Source: CAZPLZ01 sp964587525
GTDB lineage: Bacteria > Oederibacteriota > CAKKQC01
Assembly: GCA_964587525.1 (NCBI GenBank)
Contig: CAZPLZ010000028.1
Location: forward strand, 1-22,502
DNA length: 22,502 nucleotides
Direction of reading: 5' to 3'
This document shows, in pieces, positions 14,083 through 22,324 of the stretch (positions within the stretch are counted from its first letter, which is position 1; every line of letters begins with the position of its first letter). Under the pieces are notes generated by a model. The model worked only from the letters and a program-made list of their open reading frames with translations. It was not told where the DNA came from and made no database searches. Position numbers and translations under genes: made by a program.

Positions 14083-14879
14083 AGCTCTGCTTGACGACCT
14101 GGCTGTTCCATCACCCGCTGCAGCAGGGGACCGTCGAGCCGGAGCGGGTCTTTCGCTTTTTCGGTGTTGAGCTTCAGGCTCGCAGCGTGGAAGTTCCGAA
14201 GACCACCTGGCCGGACTGGTCCGATGCGGGTGTCAAGCGACTGAAGGCCCTCGCCGCGGAGCATGGCTTGGAGTTCGGCGCCATCGCCGCGCAGAACCAC
14301 TTCAACGAGGCGGATCCGAAGCTGCGTCAAAAGGAGGTCGATCTGGTCAAAGAGTTCATCGATCATTCGGCCGTGCTCCAAGCCAAGGTGCTGAACGTGT
14401 TTTTCGCCGGCTGGGGGGACCCGGCCCAGGCGGTGCGGCTGTACAACGAGATGCTGGAAAATCTGCTAGAGGTCACTGACTACGCGGCCCAACGGCGTGT
14501 CGTGCTGGGGGTGGAGGCGCACGGTCCGGGCACCAAAAACGCCGGCGAGATGCTCGCGCTGGCCCGCCGGGTCAACTCGCCATGGCTCAAACTGGCGATG
14601 GATTCAGGAAATCTGGACCACCCCCCGCACGAAGGGCTGGAAGATTTGATGCCGCATGTCTGCGCGGTCCACTACAAGTCCGGTTATCGTGACGCCCAAA
14701 AGATTTCCCATCCCGTTGATACGGCCAGATTCTTCAAGATCATCAAGGACTCGGGCTATGCGGGCGAGGTGAGCCTGGAGAGTCTTCGATACGGTCAGGG
14801 TTCCCTCGAGAACCCGAAAGGAGAGCTGTTCGAGGAGGTGCGCCAGGCGGCGGAGTTCCTAAAGCCTTTCCTGGCCTGA
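14079..14879 (+). CDS. Sugar phosphate isomerase/epimerase (AP endonuclease 2-like TIM barrel)
   Basis: The 266-residue protein has the metal-binding residues of the xylose-isomerase-like barrel: Glu146 in VVLGVEAHG, Asp175 in LKLAMDSGNLD, His198 in CAVHYKSG and Glu234 in GEVSLESLRYG. The family interconverts keto and hydroxy sugars or inositols (for example IolE and IolI, tagatose epimerases) and includes recently recognised 3-keto-glycoside lyases. With the Gfo/Idh and cupin genes overlapped in front, a 3-keto-sugar pathway is a reasonable guess, not proven. The gene is last in its plus-strand run and converges on the glycosidase. The 121 nt between them show no convincing terminator. Confidence 0.92.
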   Translation: MKLCLTTWLFHHPLQQGTVEPERVFRFFGVELQARSVEVPKTTWPDWSDAGVKRLKALAAEHGLEFGAIAAQNHFNEADPKLRQKEVDLVKEFIDHSAVLQAKVLNVFFAGWGDPAQAVRLYNEMLENLLEVTDYAAQRRVVLGVEAHGPGTKNAGEMLALARRVNSPWLKLAMDSGNLDHPPHEGLEDLMPHVCAVHYKSGYRDAQKISHPVDTARFFKIIKDSGYAGEVSLESLRYGQGSLENPKGELFEEVRQAAEFLKPFLA

Positions 14880-15000
14880 GGCCGCGGCAACATGCCCGGC
14901 CAGGACTTTGGCACTAAAGCTAGCCGCGTTGCTGTCAAATATTTGTCTGAGTGCTATAGAGCATTGGGGTTACACTCGTTGGAATAGCTTTTCAAAATCC

Positions 15001-16410
15001 TCAGTGTTCCTGGATGCGTAGGTGCGCTTTCTTGAGCGCTGAGATGAGCTCGGTCCAGGGCTGCCCGGAGGCTTGGAACAGGCCGCGGTTGGCGCGCCGC
15101 TTCTTGGAATCAAAGTCGTTCCACGTGAACCAGTGTGAACCCACGATGAAGGGGAGATTGTAAAAGTCCACGGTCACCCGGGCCGCCTGCCGGGCCCGCT
15201 GGATCTGGGTCTCTACCGTTTCATCCCAGGACCAGTCCAGGAGCTCGGGGTCGTCATAGAGGCCTGAATCCAGGCTGGGAATGGACCATTCACCGATGAG
15301 AATGGGCTTGCCGGTCCGCTCATGGACCAGTTTCAGGATGTCCCCGGCGTTGTTGCCAAGCCCTGGCTCGTTGTTGGCTGGATAGATGTTGACCGCGATG
15401 CCGTCGTATGCCTTGTAGAGTTCCACCACCCGCACCCAGTCGCCCATGTCGTCAAGCATGAACCGGTTGGAAAAGATGAGATGATTTGGATCGGCCTGCC
15501 GAATCGTCGTGAGAGTGACCCGGATGTATGCTTTGACGATCTCGCGCTCGAACCGCAGAAAGTCCTGGTACATTTTTCCCTCGCGGAACTTTGGGTCCGG
15601 CTTTTGGGCCATGAGACCTTTGAAGGAAGTAAACTTTGATCCCCAGGAGGTGTTCAAGGCCTTGATGTTCTTGTAGCGGTTCGTCAGGAATTTGTGGAAC
15701 GCCTTTGCGCAGTGGCGGGAGTACACATGGCGGTACAGTTCCCGGTGGGAGACCTCGTTATCCGCGAACCATCCCGCGAACCAGGACTGACCTTTCACCA
15801 CCCTGGCCACCTCCCGAACTTGGGTGGTGTAGATCTCCTTGTACCTGGGATCGAAGGGATCTGGAAATCCGTGACCTCCGAGTTCTTCACCCTTGGCGTT
15901 TTTCAGCCGGCCGAATTTCCCCTCTAGGGTTTGCGATTGCATGGCGTAGAACAATGGCAGGGGAGCGCTTCCTTCGACACCCTGGGCTTCGTTCAAGGCG
16001 TTCCAGTGTTCGTATCCTGACCAGCCGGCCACGCTGTTAAAGCCTGTCGCGCGCATGAAATCCGTGTACTCGCGCCCTCGCTTAAGGCCCGCTGGGTCCT
16101 CGCCAAACCATTTCACCGGAGTTCCCAGGGAATAGAACGGCTTTCCTTGGGGGGTGACGAACCACCAGGTGTTCTTGCGGTGAGCTAATCTATAAAATTT
16201 TCCTTTCTTGAAGTTCTTCGGCGGGGCCGGGCGAGTGATTTTCCCTGGATCGTCCGGCACCTCAAGCGGTTCGACGCCTTCCTTTTGCCCCATGGACGCA
16301 GTGCCCCACACCGGTGGGGTCAGCGCTACGAATGCCGTCACGGCGCAGAAGGCTGGAGCCAGAAGGGCGTGAAGTCGCGAAAGAGCACATTCATGTCCCC
16401 AAGTCATCAT
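15001..16410 (-). CDS. Secreted GH-A clan glycoside hydrolase (GH42/GH50-like)
   Basis: The protein has 469 residues. An N-terminal signal peptide (LHALLAPAFCAVTAFVALTPPVWG, partly quoted) points to export. The barrel shows YSLGTPVKWFGEDP, then GWFADNEVSH with Glu219 as likely acid/base (the Asn-Glu pair typical of clan GH-A), AFHKFLTNRYKNIKALNTSW as in GH42/GH50, and LIGEWSIPS with Glu374 as likely nucleophile. WFTWNDF near the end completes the active-site wall. Possible substrates include beta-galactosides and agar-like polymers. The frame is open to 16854, but those residues overlap the divergent gene and look random, so 16410 is chosen. A -10-like box precedes it and no Shine-Dalgarno is seen. 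It diverges from the Gfo/Idh operon. Confidence 0.9.
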   Translation of the reverse strand: MMTWGHECALSRLHALLAPAFCAVTAFVALTPPVWGTASMGQKEGVEPLEVPDDPGKITRPAPPKNFKKGKFYRLAHRKNTWWFVTPQGKPFYSLGTPVKWFGEDPAGLKRGREYTDFMRATGFNSVAGWSGYEHWNALNEAQGVEGSAPLPLFYAMQSQTLEGKFGRLKNAKGEELGGHGFPDPFDPRYKEIYTTQVREVARVVKGQSWFAGWFADNEVSHRELYRHVYSRHCAKAFHKFLTNRYKNIKALNTSWGSKFTSFKGLMAQKPDPKFREGKMYQDFLRFEREIVKAYIRVTLTTIRQADPNHLIFSNRFMLDDMGDWVRVVELYKAYDGIAVNIYPANNEPGLGNNAGDILKLVHERTGKPILIGEWSIPSLDSGLYDDPELLDWSWDETVETQIQRARQAARVTVDFYNLPFIVGSHWFTWNDFDSKKRRANRGLFQASGQPWTELISALKKAHLRIQEH

Positions 16411-16425
16411 CGCGTGGCCATGTTT

Positions 16426-16431
16426 ATTGTA
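16426..16431 (-). promoter_or_regulatory. -10-like box of the glycosidase gene
   Basis: TACAAT (5/6) on the minus strand lies 15 nt before the chosen ATG, placing the RNA start near 16419. The -35 is unclear (CTATTG at 16 nt spacing is the best). Confidence 0.35.
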
Positions 16432-16494
16432 GTATGTGGTCGAACAACAATAGTGCTCGCTGGCCAAAGCGTTCCTGCTGCGGAAAGTCGTACC

Positions 16495-16523
16495 TTGACC
16501 GGCTGGTCCGTGATGACTAGGAT
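16495..16523 (+). promoter_or_regulatory. Candidate promoter of the right-hand operon
   Basis: TTGACC (16495-16500, 5/6) is followed after 17 nt by TAGGAT (16518-16523, 4/6). The start would be near 16530, about 64 nt before the GTG of the Gfo/Idh gene. It lies in the 183-nt divergent region, so one regulator could control both directions. Confidence 0.45.
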
Positions 16524-16593
16524 GGTGGCCGGTCCAGGAGTGTGAAGTGATGGTGCGAATTGGTGGGCTGATTCTTGAGGCAGGTTCCCAGCC

Positions 16594-17745
16594 GTGAATG
16601 TTGCGGTGGTGGGGTCGGGGCTCATCGGGCCCGTCCACGTGGAGGCCCTTAGACGGCTGGGCGTGCCGGTCAGGGGAATCCTTGGCTCCACTCCTGAAAA
16701 GTCCCGCGCGGCCGCGGACAAACTGGATCTGGAGAAAGCCTACGCTTCCTACTCCGAGCTTTTGCATGACGAGGCCATCACCGTGGTGCACATCACGTCT
16801 CCCAACCGCTTTCACTACGAGCAAGTGAAAGGAGCCCTTGAGGCTGGCAAGCATGTGGTGTGTGAAAAACCCCTCGCCATGACTTCCAAGGAGAGCGCCG
16901 AGCTGGTAACGCTGGCGCGCCGCCGGCCGGGCCAGGTCACCGCGGTGAATTACAACATCCGGTTTTATCCCTTAAGCCTGGAGGCCCGGGCCCGGGTCCG
17001 GCGGGGAGAGCTGGGGGACATCTTTCATGTGCGGGGAGCCTACGTGCAGGACTGGCTCCTCTTGCCGGACGACTTCAACTGGCGGGTCCTGGCCGAGGAG
17101 GGTGGGGCGGTCCGGGCCGTGGGGGACATCGGCACTCACTGGCTGGACCTGCTGATGTTCATCACCGGCCTTGAGGTCGAGGCGGTGCTGGCTGACCTCA
17201 AGACGGTTCACCCGGTCCGGTACCGGCCTCTGGGGTCCGTCGAAACGTTCAAGGACAAGGAGCCTAAGGGGCCGGGGGACAGGAACCCAGTCGAGATCAA
17301 AACCGAGGACTATGGCTCCGTGCTGCTGCGCTTCCGGTCGGGGGCCCGGGGGGTGATGACCGTTTCCCAGGTGACCGCGGGCCGCAAGAACCGGCTGACC
17401 TACGAGATCGCGGGAGCCAAGGCCGCGCTCGCCTGGGACAGTGAAGCGCCCAACACCCTGTGGATCGGCCGCCGCGAGTCCGCCAACCAGTCCCTGATCC
17501 GGGACCCCGCGCTGCTTGACCGGGGGGCGGCCTCCTTTGCCAGTTATCCAGGCGGCCACAACGAGGGGTTTCCCGACACGTTCAAGCAGTTGTACCGGGC
17601 GGTGTATGAGGACATCCGCCGCGGACAGCCTGCGGCGGAGCCGCTGTACGCCACCTTTCAGGACGGCCACCGGGAATTACTGCTCTGTGAGGCCGTCTTG
17701 GACAGCCACCGGCGGGGCGGCTGGGTGACGGTGCCGAATGCCTAG
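16594..17745 (+). CDS. Gfo/Idh/MocA-family oxidoreductase (second of three)
   Basis: The 383-residue protein starts with GTG (NVAVVGSGLIGPVHVEALRR). The NAD(P) loop GSGLIG is followed by EKPLAMTSKE (Lys92 of EKP) and by GDIGTHWLDL with Asp178 and His182, the usual catalytic pair. Around residue 210 it carries VHPVRYRPLG, then a charged insert FKDKEPKGPGDRNPVEIKTED that belongs to a common sugar dehydrogenase subgroup. It is likely to oxidise a sugar or cyclitol released by the divergent glycosidase; this is inference. AGG lies about 10 nt before the GTG. The gene heads the operon that ends beyond the window. Confidence 0.93.
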   Translation: MNVAVVGSGLIGPVHVEALRRLGVPVRGILGSTPEKSRAAADKLDLEKAYASYSELLHDEAITVVHITSPNRFHYEQVKGALEAGKHVVCEKPLAMTSKESAELVTLARRRPGQVTAVNYNIRFYPLSLEARARVRRGELGDIFHVRGAYVQDWLLLPDDFNWRVLAEEGGAVRAVGDIGTHWLDLLMFITGLEVEAVLADLKTVHPVRYRPLGSVETFKDKEPKGPGDRNPVEIKTEDYGSVLLRFRSGARGVMTVSQVTAGRKNRLTYEIAGAKAALAWDSEAPNTLWIGRRESANQSLIRDPALLDRGAASFASYPGGHNEGFPDTFKQLYRAVYEDIRRGQPAAEPLYATFQDGHRELLLCEAVLDSHRRGGWVTVPNA

Positions 17746-17763
17746 CATGGTAAAAGAATAAGG

Positions 17764-17822
17764 TGACCCTTCGACTCGCAAAGCTCGCTCAGGGTCATGG
17801 TGAGCGACCGCAGGGAGTCGAA
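17764..17822. repeat. Palindromic intergenic repeat (REP/MITE-like) at the dehydrogenase start
   Basis: TTCGACTC (17770-17777) pairs with GAGTCGAA (17815-17822), and inside it TCGCTCA (17785-17791) pairs with TGAGCGA (17801-17807). An alternative hairpin joins TGACCC (17764-17769) and GGGTCA (17792-17797). The repeat ends 2 nt before the ATG, and GGGAG (17813-17817), the likely Shine-Dalgarno, lies in or next to its right arm. The sequence resembles palindromic repeats dispersed in many environmental genomes, from memory. Only one copy is in this window. Confidence 0.65.
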
Positions 17823-17824
17823 CC

Positions 17825-18865
17825 ATGAAAGCCGCGGTCTTTGAGGGGGAGGGACGGCTGATCGTCAAAGAGGTCCCCAACCCGGTCCTGGAGGACGGCG
17901 AGATGCTCCTGAAAGTCGAGGCCTGCGGAATGTGCGGGGTGGACCTCAGGACCTTCCGGAGCGGGGACCCCAAGATCACCCCGCCCCGGATCCTGGGACA
18001 TGAGTTCTGCGGCCGGATCGCCGAATCAAGGGCCCAGGGGCAGGGACTGCCCTCGGTGGGGGATCGGGTGGTGATGTACATTGTTCTTCCCTGCGGGGCG
18101 TGTCCGAACTGTCAGGAGGGTCGAACCAACCTCTGTGAAAAGCGCACGACGATGTCCTACCAGCACGACGGGGGCCTGGCTCAGTACATGCGGGTGCCGG
18201 CGGCGGCGGTGCAAAACGGCCACCTCTTCAAGGTCTCCCCCGGGATCCTTTCACAGCATATGGCCCTGGCCGAGCCTCTGGGCTGTGTGGTGAACGCCCA
18301 CGGCCGGCTGGGGATCGGCCAGAGGGACACCGTGGCCGTGATCGGCGCAGGCCCCATCGGTATCATGCACGGCCTGCTTTCGCGCCTTGCGGGGGCTCGG
18401 AAAGTCTTCCTCCTCGACATCTCGGCATCCCGGCTCAAGATAGCGGAGTCTTTTGAGTTCGACGCTTATGTGCCGGTGCGGAACGGCGCACACCTGGATA
18501 AGGTGCGGGGCCTCACGGAGGGTCGCGGCCCCAGCGTGGTCATCGTGGCCTGCGCCTCATCTCAGGCCCAGGCTGACGCGCTGGAGATGGCGGCTCGGGG
18601 GGGGCGGGTTGAGTTCTTCGGGGGACTACCCAAGACCAAGCCCACGGCTGTGCTCAACACCAATCACATTCATTATAAGGAACTGGTGGTGTCAGGCTCG
18701 TATTCGGAGAAGATGGCCGACTTCAAGGCCGCTCAGGCCTTGCTGCAGGGCGGCCGCTTTCCGGCGGACAAGATCGTGACCCACGAGCTGCCCCTGGACC
18801 GGGTCACGGATGCCTTTGGGCTCATGGAATCTGGCGAGGCGCTCAAGGTATGCATCAGGCCCTGA
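17825..18865 (+). CDS. Zinc-dependent medium-chain dehydrogenase (sorbitol/threonine dehydrogenase-like)
   Basis: The 346-residue protein has the full zinc set. Catalytic-site residues are Cys34 or Cys37 (ACGMCGVD), His59-Glu60 (LGHEFCG) and Glu150. Structural zinc Cys90, Cys93, Cys96 and Cys104 lie in PCGACPNCQEGRTNLC. The cofactor loop is GAGPIG (174-179), followed by LLDISASRLK, whose Asp fits NAD preference. The family oxidises secondary alcohols of polyols and sugars or L-threonine. With the Gfo/Idh upstream and the aldehyde dehydrogenase overlapping by 16 nt, an oxidative sugar or polyol route is likely. Translation may be controlled by the palindromic repeat at its start. Confidence 0.93.
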   Translation: MKAAVFEGEGRLIVKEVPNPVLEDGEMLLKVEACGMCGVDLRTFRSGDPKITPPRILGHEFCGRIAESRAQGQGLPSVGDRVVMYIVLPCGACPNCQEGRTNLCEKRTTMSYQHDGGLAQYMRVPAAAVQNGHLFKVSPGILSQHMALAEPLGCVVNAHGRLGIGQRDTVAVIGAGPIGIMHGLLSRLAGARKVFLLDISASRLKIAESFEFDAYVPVRNGAHLDKVRGLTEGRGPSVVIVACASSQAQADALEMAARGGRVEFFGGLPKTKPTAVLNTNHIHYKELVVSGSYSEKMADFKAAQALLQGGRFPADKIVTHELPLDRVTDAFGLMESGEALKVCIRP

Positions 18866-20322
18866 ACCGGAAGAATCTCCACGAAGCGCAACTGCTGATC
18901 GGCGGCTCCCCCTGCCCGTCGGCCACAGGCGAGACCCGTGAGGTTCGCTCCCCCGCCACCGGCGAAGTGGTCGGGCGTTTTCCCCAGGCGGGACCTGGGG
19001 ACGTGGACCGGGCGGTGCGGGCGGCTCACGAGGCTTTTCGGAACTGGTCCCAGCTCACCGCTTACGAGCGCGAGGCCGCGATTCGCAAGGCCACTGCCTG
19101 CGTCCGCAACCGAGCGCAGGAGATCGGAACCCTGATGGCCCTCGAGCAGGGCAAACCCTTGAACCAGTCCCGGTCGGAGGTGACCTCTTCCTGTGACCTC
19201 GTGGATTTCTACGCCGCCGAGGCCGCCCGGGTGACCGGGCAGGTCCTGCCGACGGAGAAGCAGGATTACCGCTCCTGGGTGATTCATCAACCAGTGGGGG
19301 TGGTGGCCATGATCACCCCCTGGAATTACCCGGTCTCCCTCATGAGCTGGAAGCTCGGCCCCGCCCTGGCTGCGGGCTGCACCGCCGTGGTCAAGCCGAG
19401 CCCCGCGACGCCGCTCTCGCCTGCCGCGTTCGTCCATGCCCTCGCCGAGGGCGGGCTTCCACCGGGGGTCGTCTCAGTGCTAACCGGTGAGGGCACGGCC
19501 CTGGGCGAGGCGCTGGTCAGCCATCCCTTGGTGAAGAAGGTCGCCATGACCGGCTCCACGGCGACGGGCAAGGAGATCATGAAGCGGGTGGGATCGAGCC
19601 TCAAGCACATCACCCTGGAGCTCGGCGGCCACTGTCCGGCCATCGTCTGTGAGGACGCGGATCTGGATCTGACGGCCGAGGCCATCGCCTACAAAGCCTT
19701 CCGGAACATGGGCCAGAGCTGCAGCGCCGTCAACCGGGTCTATGCGCACAAAAGCGTTCACGACACGCTGGTCGGCAAGCTTGCGGACCGGGCGAAGAAA
19801 CTCACGATCGGGGACGGCGTCACGGACGGCAGCGTGGACCTGGGGCCCATGACCACGGCGGCGGCTCTGGAAAAGGTGAAGCGGCACGTGGAGGACGCGG
19901 TCAAGAAAGGGGGGCGCCTCGTGTGCGGCGGCGGGACACCGGAAGGCAAGGCCTACGCCCGGGGGCATTATTATCTGCCGACCATCCTGACGGGCCTTAC
20001 GCCGGACATGCTGATGGCGAAGGAGGAGACGTTCGGTCCGGTGGCTCCCTTCGCCGCCTTCGACGAGCTGGACGAGGCGGTCCGGCTGGCCAACGACACC
20101 CCCTACGGCTTGGTCTCCTTCGTGTTCACCAGAAACCTGACCACGGCCTGGAAACTCAGCGAACGGCTGGAGGCGGGCACGGTCTGCGTCAACAACGTGG
20201 CCGTGAACACGGCCTACGGCCCCTACCAGGGCTGGAAGGACAGCGGCTTCGGCCTCGAACTTTCCCGGGAAGCGATCTATGAGTACCTCAATGTCAAGCA
20301 CATCAAGGCCCGTCTCCCTTGA
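18850..20322 (+). CDS. NAD(P)-dependent aldehyde dehydrogenase
   Basis: The 490-residue protein is a standard class ALDH with all key residues: Asn159 in ITPWNYP, Lys182 in AVVKPSP, Glu257 in LELGGHCP and the nucleophile Cys291 in MGQSCSAVNR. ETFGPVAPF follows at the usual C-terminal place. Lengths and motifs match succinate-semialdehyde or betaine-aldehyde type enzymes, but the substrate cannot be told. It would oxidise the aldehyde made by the neighbouring dehydrogenases to an acid. The ATG lies inside the preceding dehydrogenase gene. Its own stop overlaps the TTG of the next gene (TTGA). Confidence 0.95.
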   Translation: MHQALNRKNLHEAQLLIGGSPCPSATGETREVRSPATGEVVGRFPQAGPGDVDRAVRAAHEAFRNWSQLTAYEREAAIRKATACVRNRAQEIGTLMALEQGKPLNQSRSEVTSSCDLVDFYAAEAARVTGQVLPTEKQDYRSWVIHQPVGVVAMITPWNYPVSLMSWKLGPALAAGCTAVVKPSPATPLSPAAFVHALAEGGLPPGVVSVLTGEGTALGEALVSHPLVKKVAMTGSTATGKEIMKRVGSSLKHITLELGGHCPAIVCEDADLDLTAEAIAYKAFRNMGQSCSAVNRVYAHKSVHDTLVGKLADRAKKLTIGDGVTDGSVDLGPMTTAAALEKVKRHVEDAVKKGGRLVCGGGTPEGKAYARGHYYLPTILTGLTPDMLMAKEETFGPVAPFAAFDELDEAVRLANDTPYGLVSFVFTRNLTTAWKLSERLEAGTVCVNNVAVNTAYGPYQGWKDSGFGLELSREAIYEYLNVKHIKARLP

Positions 20323-21410
20323 GCAGGATTCGGGTGATCGTCGCGGGATGCGGCAGCGTGGGTCGCTGGAGCTATCTGCCGCACCTGACCAAGAGCCGGT
20401 ACGTCCACCTCCTGGCGGTCTGCGACATCGCCCGGCCCGCCGTCTGGGAGGCAGCGGCCGCCTTTCGCGTGCCCCGGTGGTTCACTTCCGCGCGCACGAT
20501 GGTGAAAAATGTTCCAGCCGATCTGTTCGTGAACCTGACCAGCATGCCGTCCCACGGGCCGCTGAATCTCATGGCGTTGAAAGCCGGGCTGCACGTGTGG
20601 AGCGAGAAGCCCATAGCTACCAACCTGGCGTTGGCCCGCCGGATCCTCCGGGAAGCCCGGCGCAGGAAAAGGTACTGTCTGGCCGCTCCCATCCCAGTCC
20701 TCAGCCCCGCATTTGCGGCCGCCGAGCGTCTGGTCCGCAGCGGCCAACTGGGGAAGATCTGCCAGGTGCGCGGCCGGTACGGCCACGGCGCCCAGGACAT
20801 GTGGGCGGGATGGTTTTTCAAGAAAGGGGGCGGCTCGGTCTTTGATTTGGGCGTCTATAACGTGACGAGCCTGACCGGACTGCTGGGGCCGGCCAGGGCG
20901 GTCACCGCGTTCTCCGGCATCGCCGTGCCCGTCCGCAGGCTTGAAGGCGGCAAGCGCGTCAGAACCGAGGTGGAAGACAACACCATCTTGTTGATGGATT
21001 TCGGCGGCGCGCGGTTCGGGGTGGTGCAGTCTGGGTTCACGTTCACGAAAGTGGACGAGTCCGACGGGCACCACACCTCTTCCGACCCGCACGAGACGAG
21101 CATCGAGGTCATCGGCACCAAGGGCTCAGTCAGGTTCCTGGGGTACGACTGGGCCCCCGCGGGGTTGCGGGTGGGATTGAGCCGGGAGAAAGGATGGCGG
21201 ACGATCGCGACCAACCAGAAGGGATATACCTGGGCCGGGGGCGCCTCCTATCTGGCCGAGTGCCTGGCCAAAGGCTGCAAACCGATCCTGACGGGCGAGC
21301 ACGCGTATCATGTCCTGGAGGTGATGACGGCGGCATTCAGGGCGGCGAAAACGAGGCGGACTATTCCGGTCCGGTCGCGGTTTCCCTGGCCGCTCAAGCT
21401 CCGGCGATAA
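20319..21410 (+). CDS. Gfo/Idh/MocA-family oxidoreductase (third of three)
   Basis: The 363-residue protein starts with TTG in a TTGA overlap with the aldehyde dehydrogenase stop. The Rossmann motif is VIVAGCGSVGRWSYLPHL, and EKPIATN (Glu96-Lys97-Pro98) is present. The second catalytic motif reads FDLGVYNVTSL, with Asp176 and Tyr180 in place of the more usual Asp...His. This is a common variant, but it separates this enzyme from the other two here. A GTG at 20334 is an alternative start but would trim the first strand. It ends 20 nt before the ROK kinase start, in the same operon. Confidence 0.92.
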   Translation: MSRIRVIVAGCGSVGRWSYLPHLTKSRYVHLLAVCDIARPAVWEAAAAFRVPRWFTSARTMVKNVPADLFVNLTSMPSHGPLNLMALKAGLHVWSEKPIATNLALARRILREARRRKRYCLAAPIPVLSPAFAAAERLVRSGQLGKICQVRGRYGHGAQDMWAGWFFKKGGGSVFDLGVYNVTSLTGLLGPARAVTAFSGIAVPVRRLEGGKRVRTEVEDNTILLMDFGGARFGVVQSGFTFTKVDESDGHHTSSDPHETSIEVIGTKGSVRFLGYDWAPAGLRVGLSREKGWRTIATNQKGYTWAGGASYLAECLAKGCKPILTGEHAYHVLEVMTAAFRAAKTRRTIPVRSRFPWPLKLRR

Positions 21411-21430
21411 ACGGCAGGGGTGAAGCAGCC

Positions 21431-22324
21431 ATGGCGTGGGCGGTGGGAATCGATTTGGGCGGGACCAATGTGCGCGCGGCCCGCGTCGCGGAGGATGGAG
21501 CGGTTCAAGGGTTCCTCATGCGGGCCGTGGACCGGGGCCAGGACGGGGAGGGGCATGTCCGCTCCCTGGCCCGGCTGGTTGAGGAAGTTGCCGCGGGGGA
21601 GAAGCTGGCCGGAGTCGGCGTGGCCGTGCCGGCTACGGTGCGATCTCCTGGCGGAGAGATCCTGCCGGGGACCAGCAACCTTAAGGGCCTGGAGGGGTTC
21701 CCGCTCGCCCGGCGAATGGAGGAAGCCACCGGCTATCCCTGCGCCATCGGCAATGACGCCGACCTGGTCATGTGGGGCGAGGCCCGGTTTGGAGCTGCCA
21801 AGAGCGCCCGCAACGCCATCGCCCTGACCCTGGGGACCGGCATCGGCAGTGGGCTGATGCTGGGTGGCCGCCTGTGGGAAGGCAGCCATGGATTCGGGGC
21901 CGAGATTGGACTCACCCTCGTGCCCCGCCTCACGGACCGTGAGCCGCGCCGGTGGGTCGCCCTCGAGGAGCTGGTTTCAGCGGAGGCGCTGCGCAGGTGG
22001 GCGGGCGGCTCCGCGGAGGAGATTTTCAGCCGGGCTGGAACGGACGACCCCGCCGCCTCCAAAGCGGCGGACACGGTGTGCGAGTATCTGGCCGTGGCGA
22101 TCACGAACGCGCATCTGCTGCTCAATCTCGATCTGGCGCTCCTCTGCGGCGGGATGGCCAAGGCAGGAGAGAGGCTTCTGGAAGGGGTCAAGAGGAAATT
22201 TTCGTCTCTCTGTCTTCCCGCCTATCAGCACGGGCTCACGATCGGCCTTGGGCAGCTCGGCGACCGGGCCGGCATCCTTGGCGCCGCCAGCCTGGCGCTC
22301 ATGCCGTCCAAGCGGGATGTATGA
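21431..22324 (+). CDS. ROK-family sugar kinase without the zinc-binding motif
   Basis: The 297-residue protein has the ATP-binding opening GIDLGGTNVRAARV, the catalytic Asp109 in IGNDADLVMWGE and the phosphate loop LTLGTGIGSGL. The usual ROK signature after this loop (GEIGH, then the CxCGxxGC zinc site) is absent: AEIG is followed by Leu161, and the next residues TLVPRLTDREPRRWVALEEL contain no Cys. It should still phosphorylate a hexose or amino sugar, or it may have lost activity. GGGGTGA lies about 8 nt before this ATG. The frame is open further upstream, but that stretch overlaps the Gfo/Idh gene and looks random. It overlaps the next gene by ATGA. Confidence 0.9.
   Translation: MAWAVGIDLGGTNVRAARVAEDGAVQGFLMRAVDRGQDGEGHVRSLARLVEEVAAGEKLAGVGVAVPATVRSPGGEILPGTSNLKGLEGFPLARRMEEATGYPCAIGNDADLVMWGEARFGAAKSARNAIALTLGTGIGSGLMLGGRLWEGSHGFGAEIGLTLVPRLTDREPRRWVALEELVSAEALRRWAGGSAEEIFSRAGTDDPAASKAADTVCEYLAVAITNAHLLLNLDLALLCGGMAKAGERLLEGVKRKFSSLCLPAYQHGLTIGLGQLGDRAGILGAASLALMPSKRDV

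Noticed and set aside
16411..16854. N-terminal extension of the glycosidase
   Set aside because: It would overlap the divergent Gfo/Idh gene and its promoter, and would place a clear signal peptide in the middle of the protein.
21194..21430. 79-residue N-terminal extension of the ROK kinase
   Set aside because: It overlaps the third Gfo/Idh gene out of frame and precedes the normal ROK start, which has its own ribosome site.
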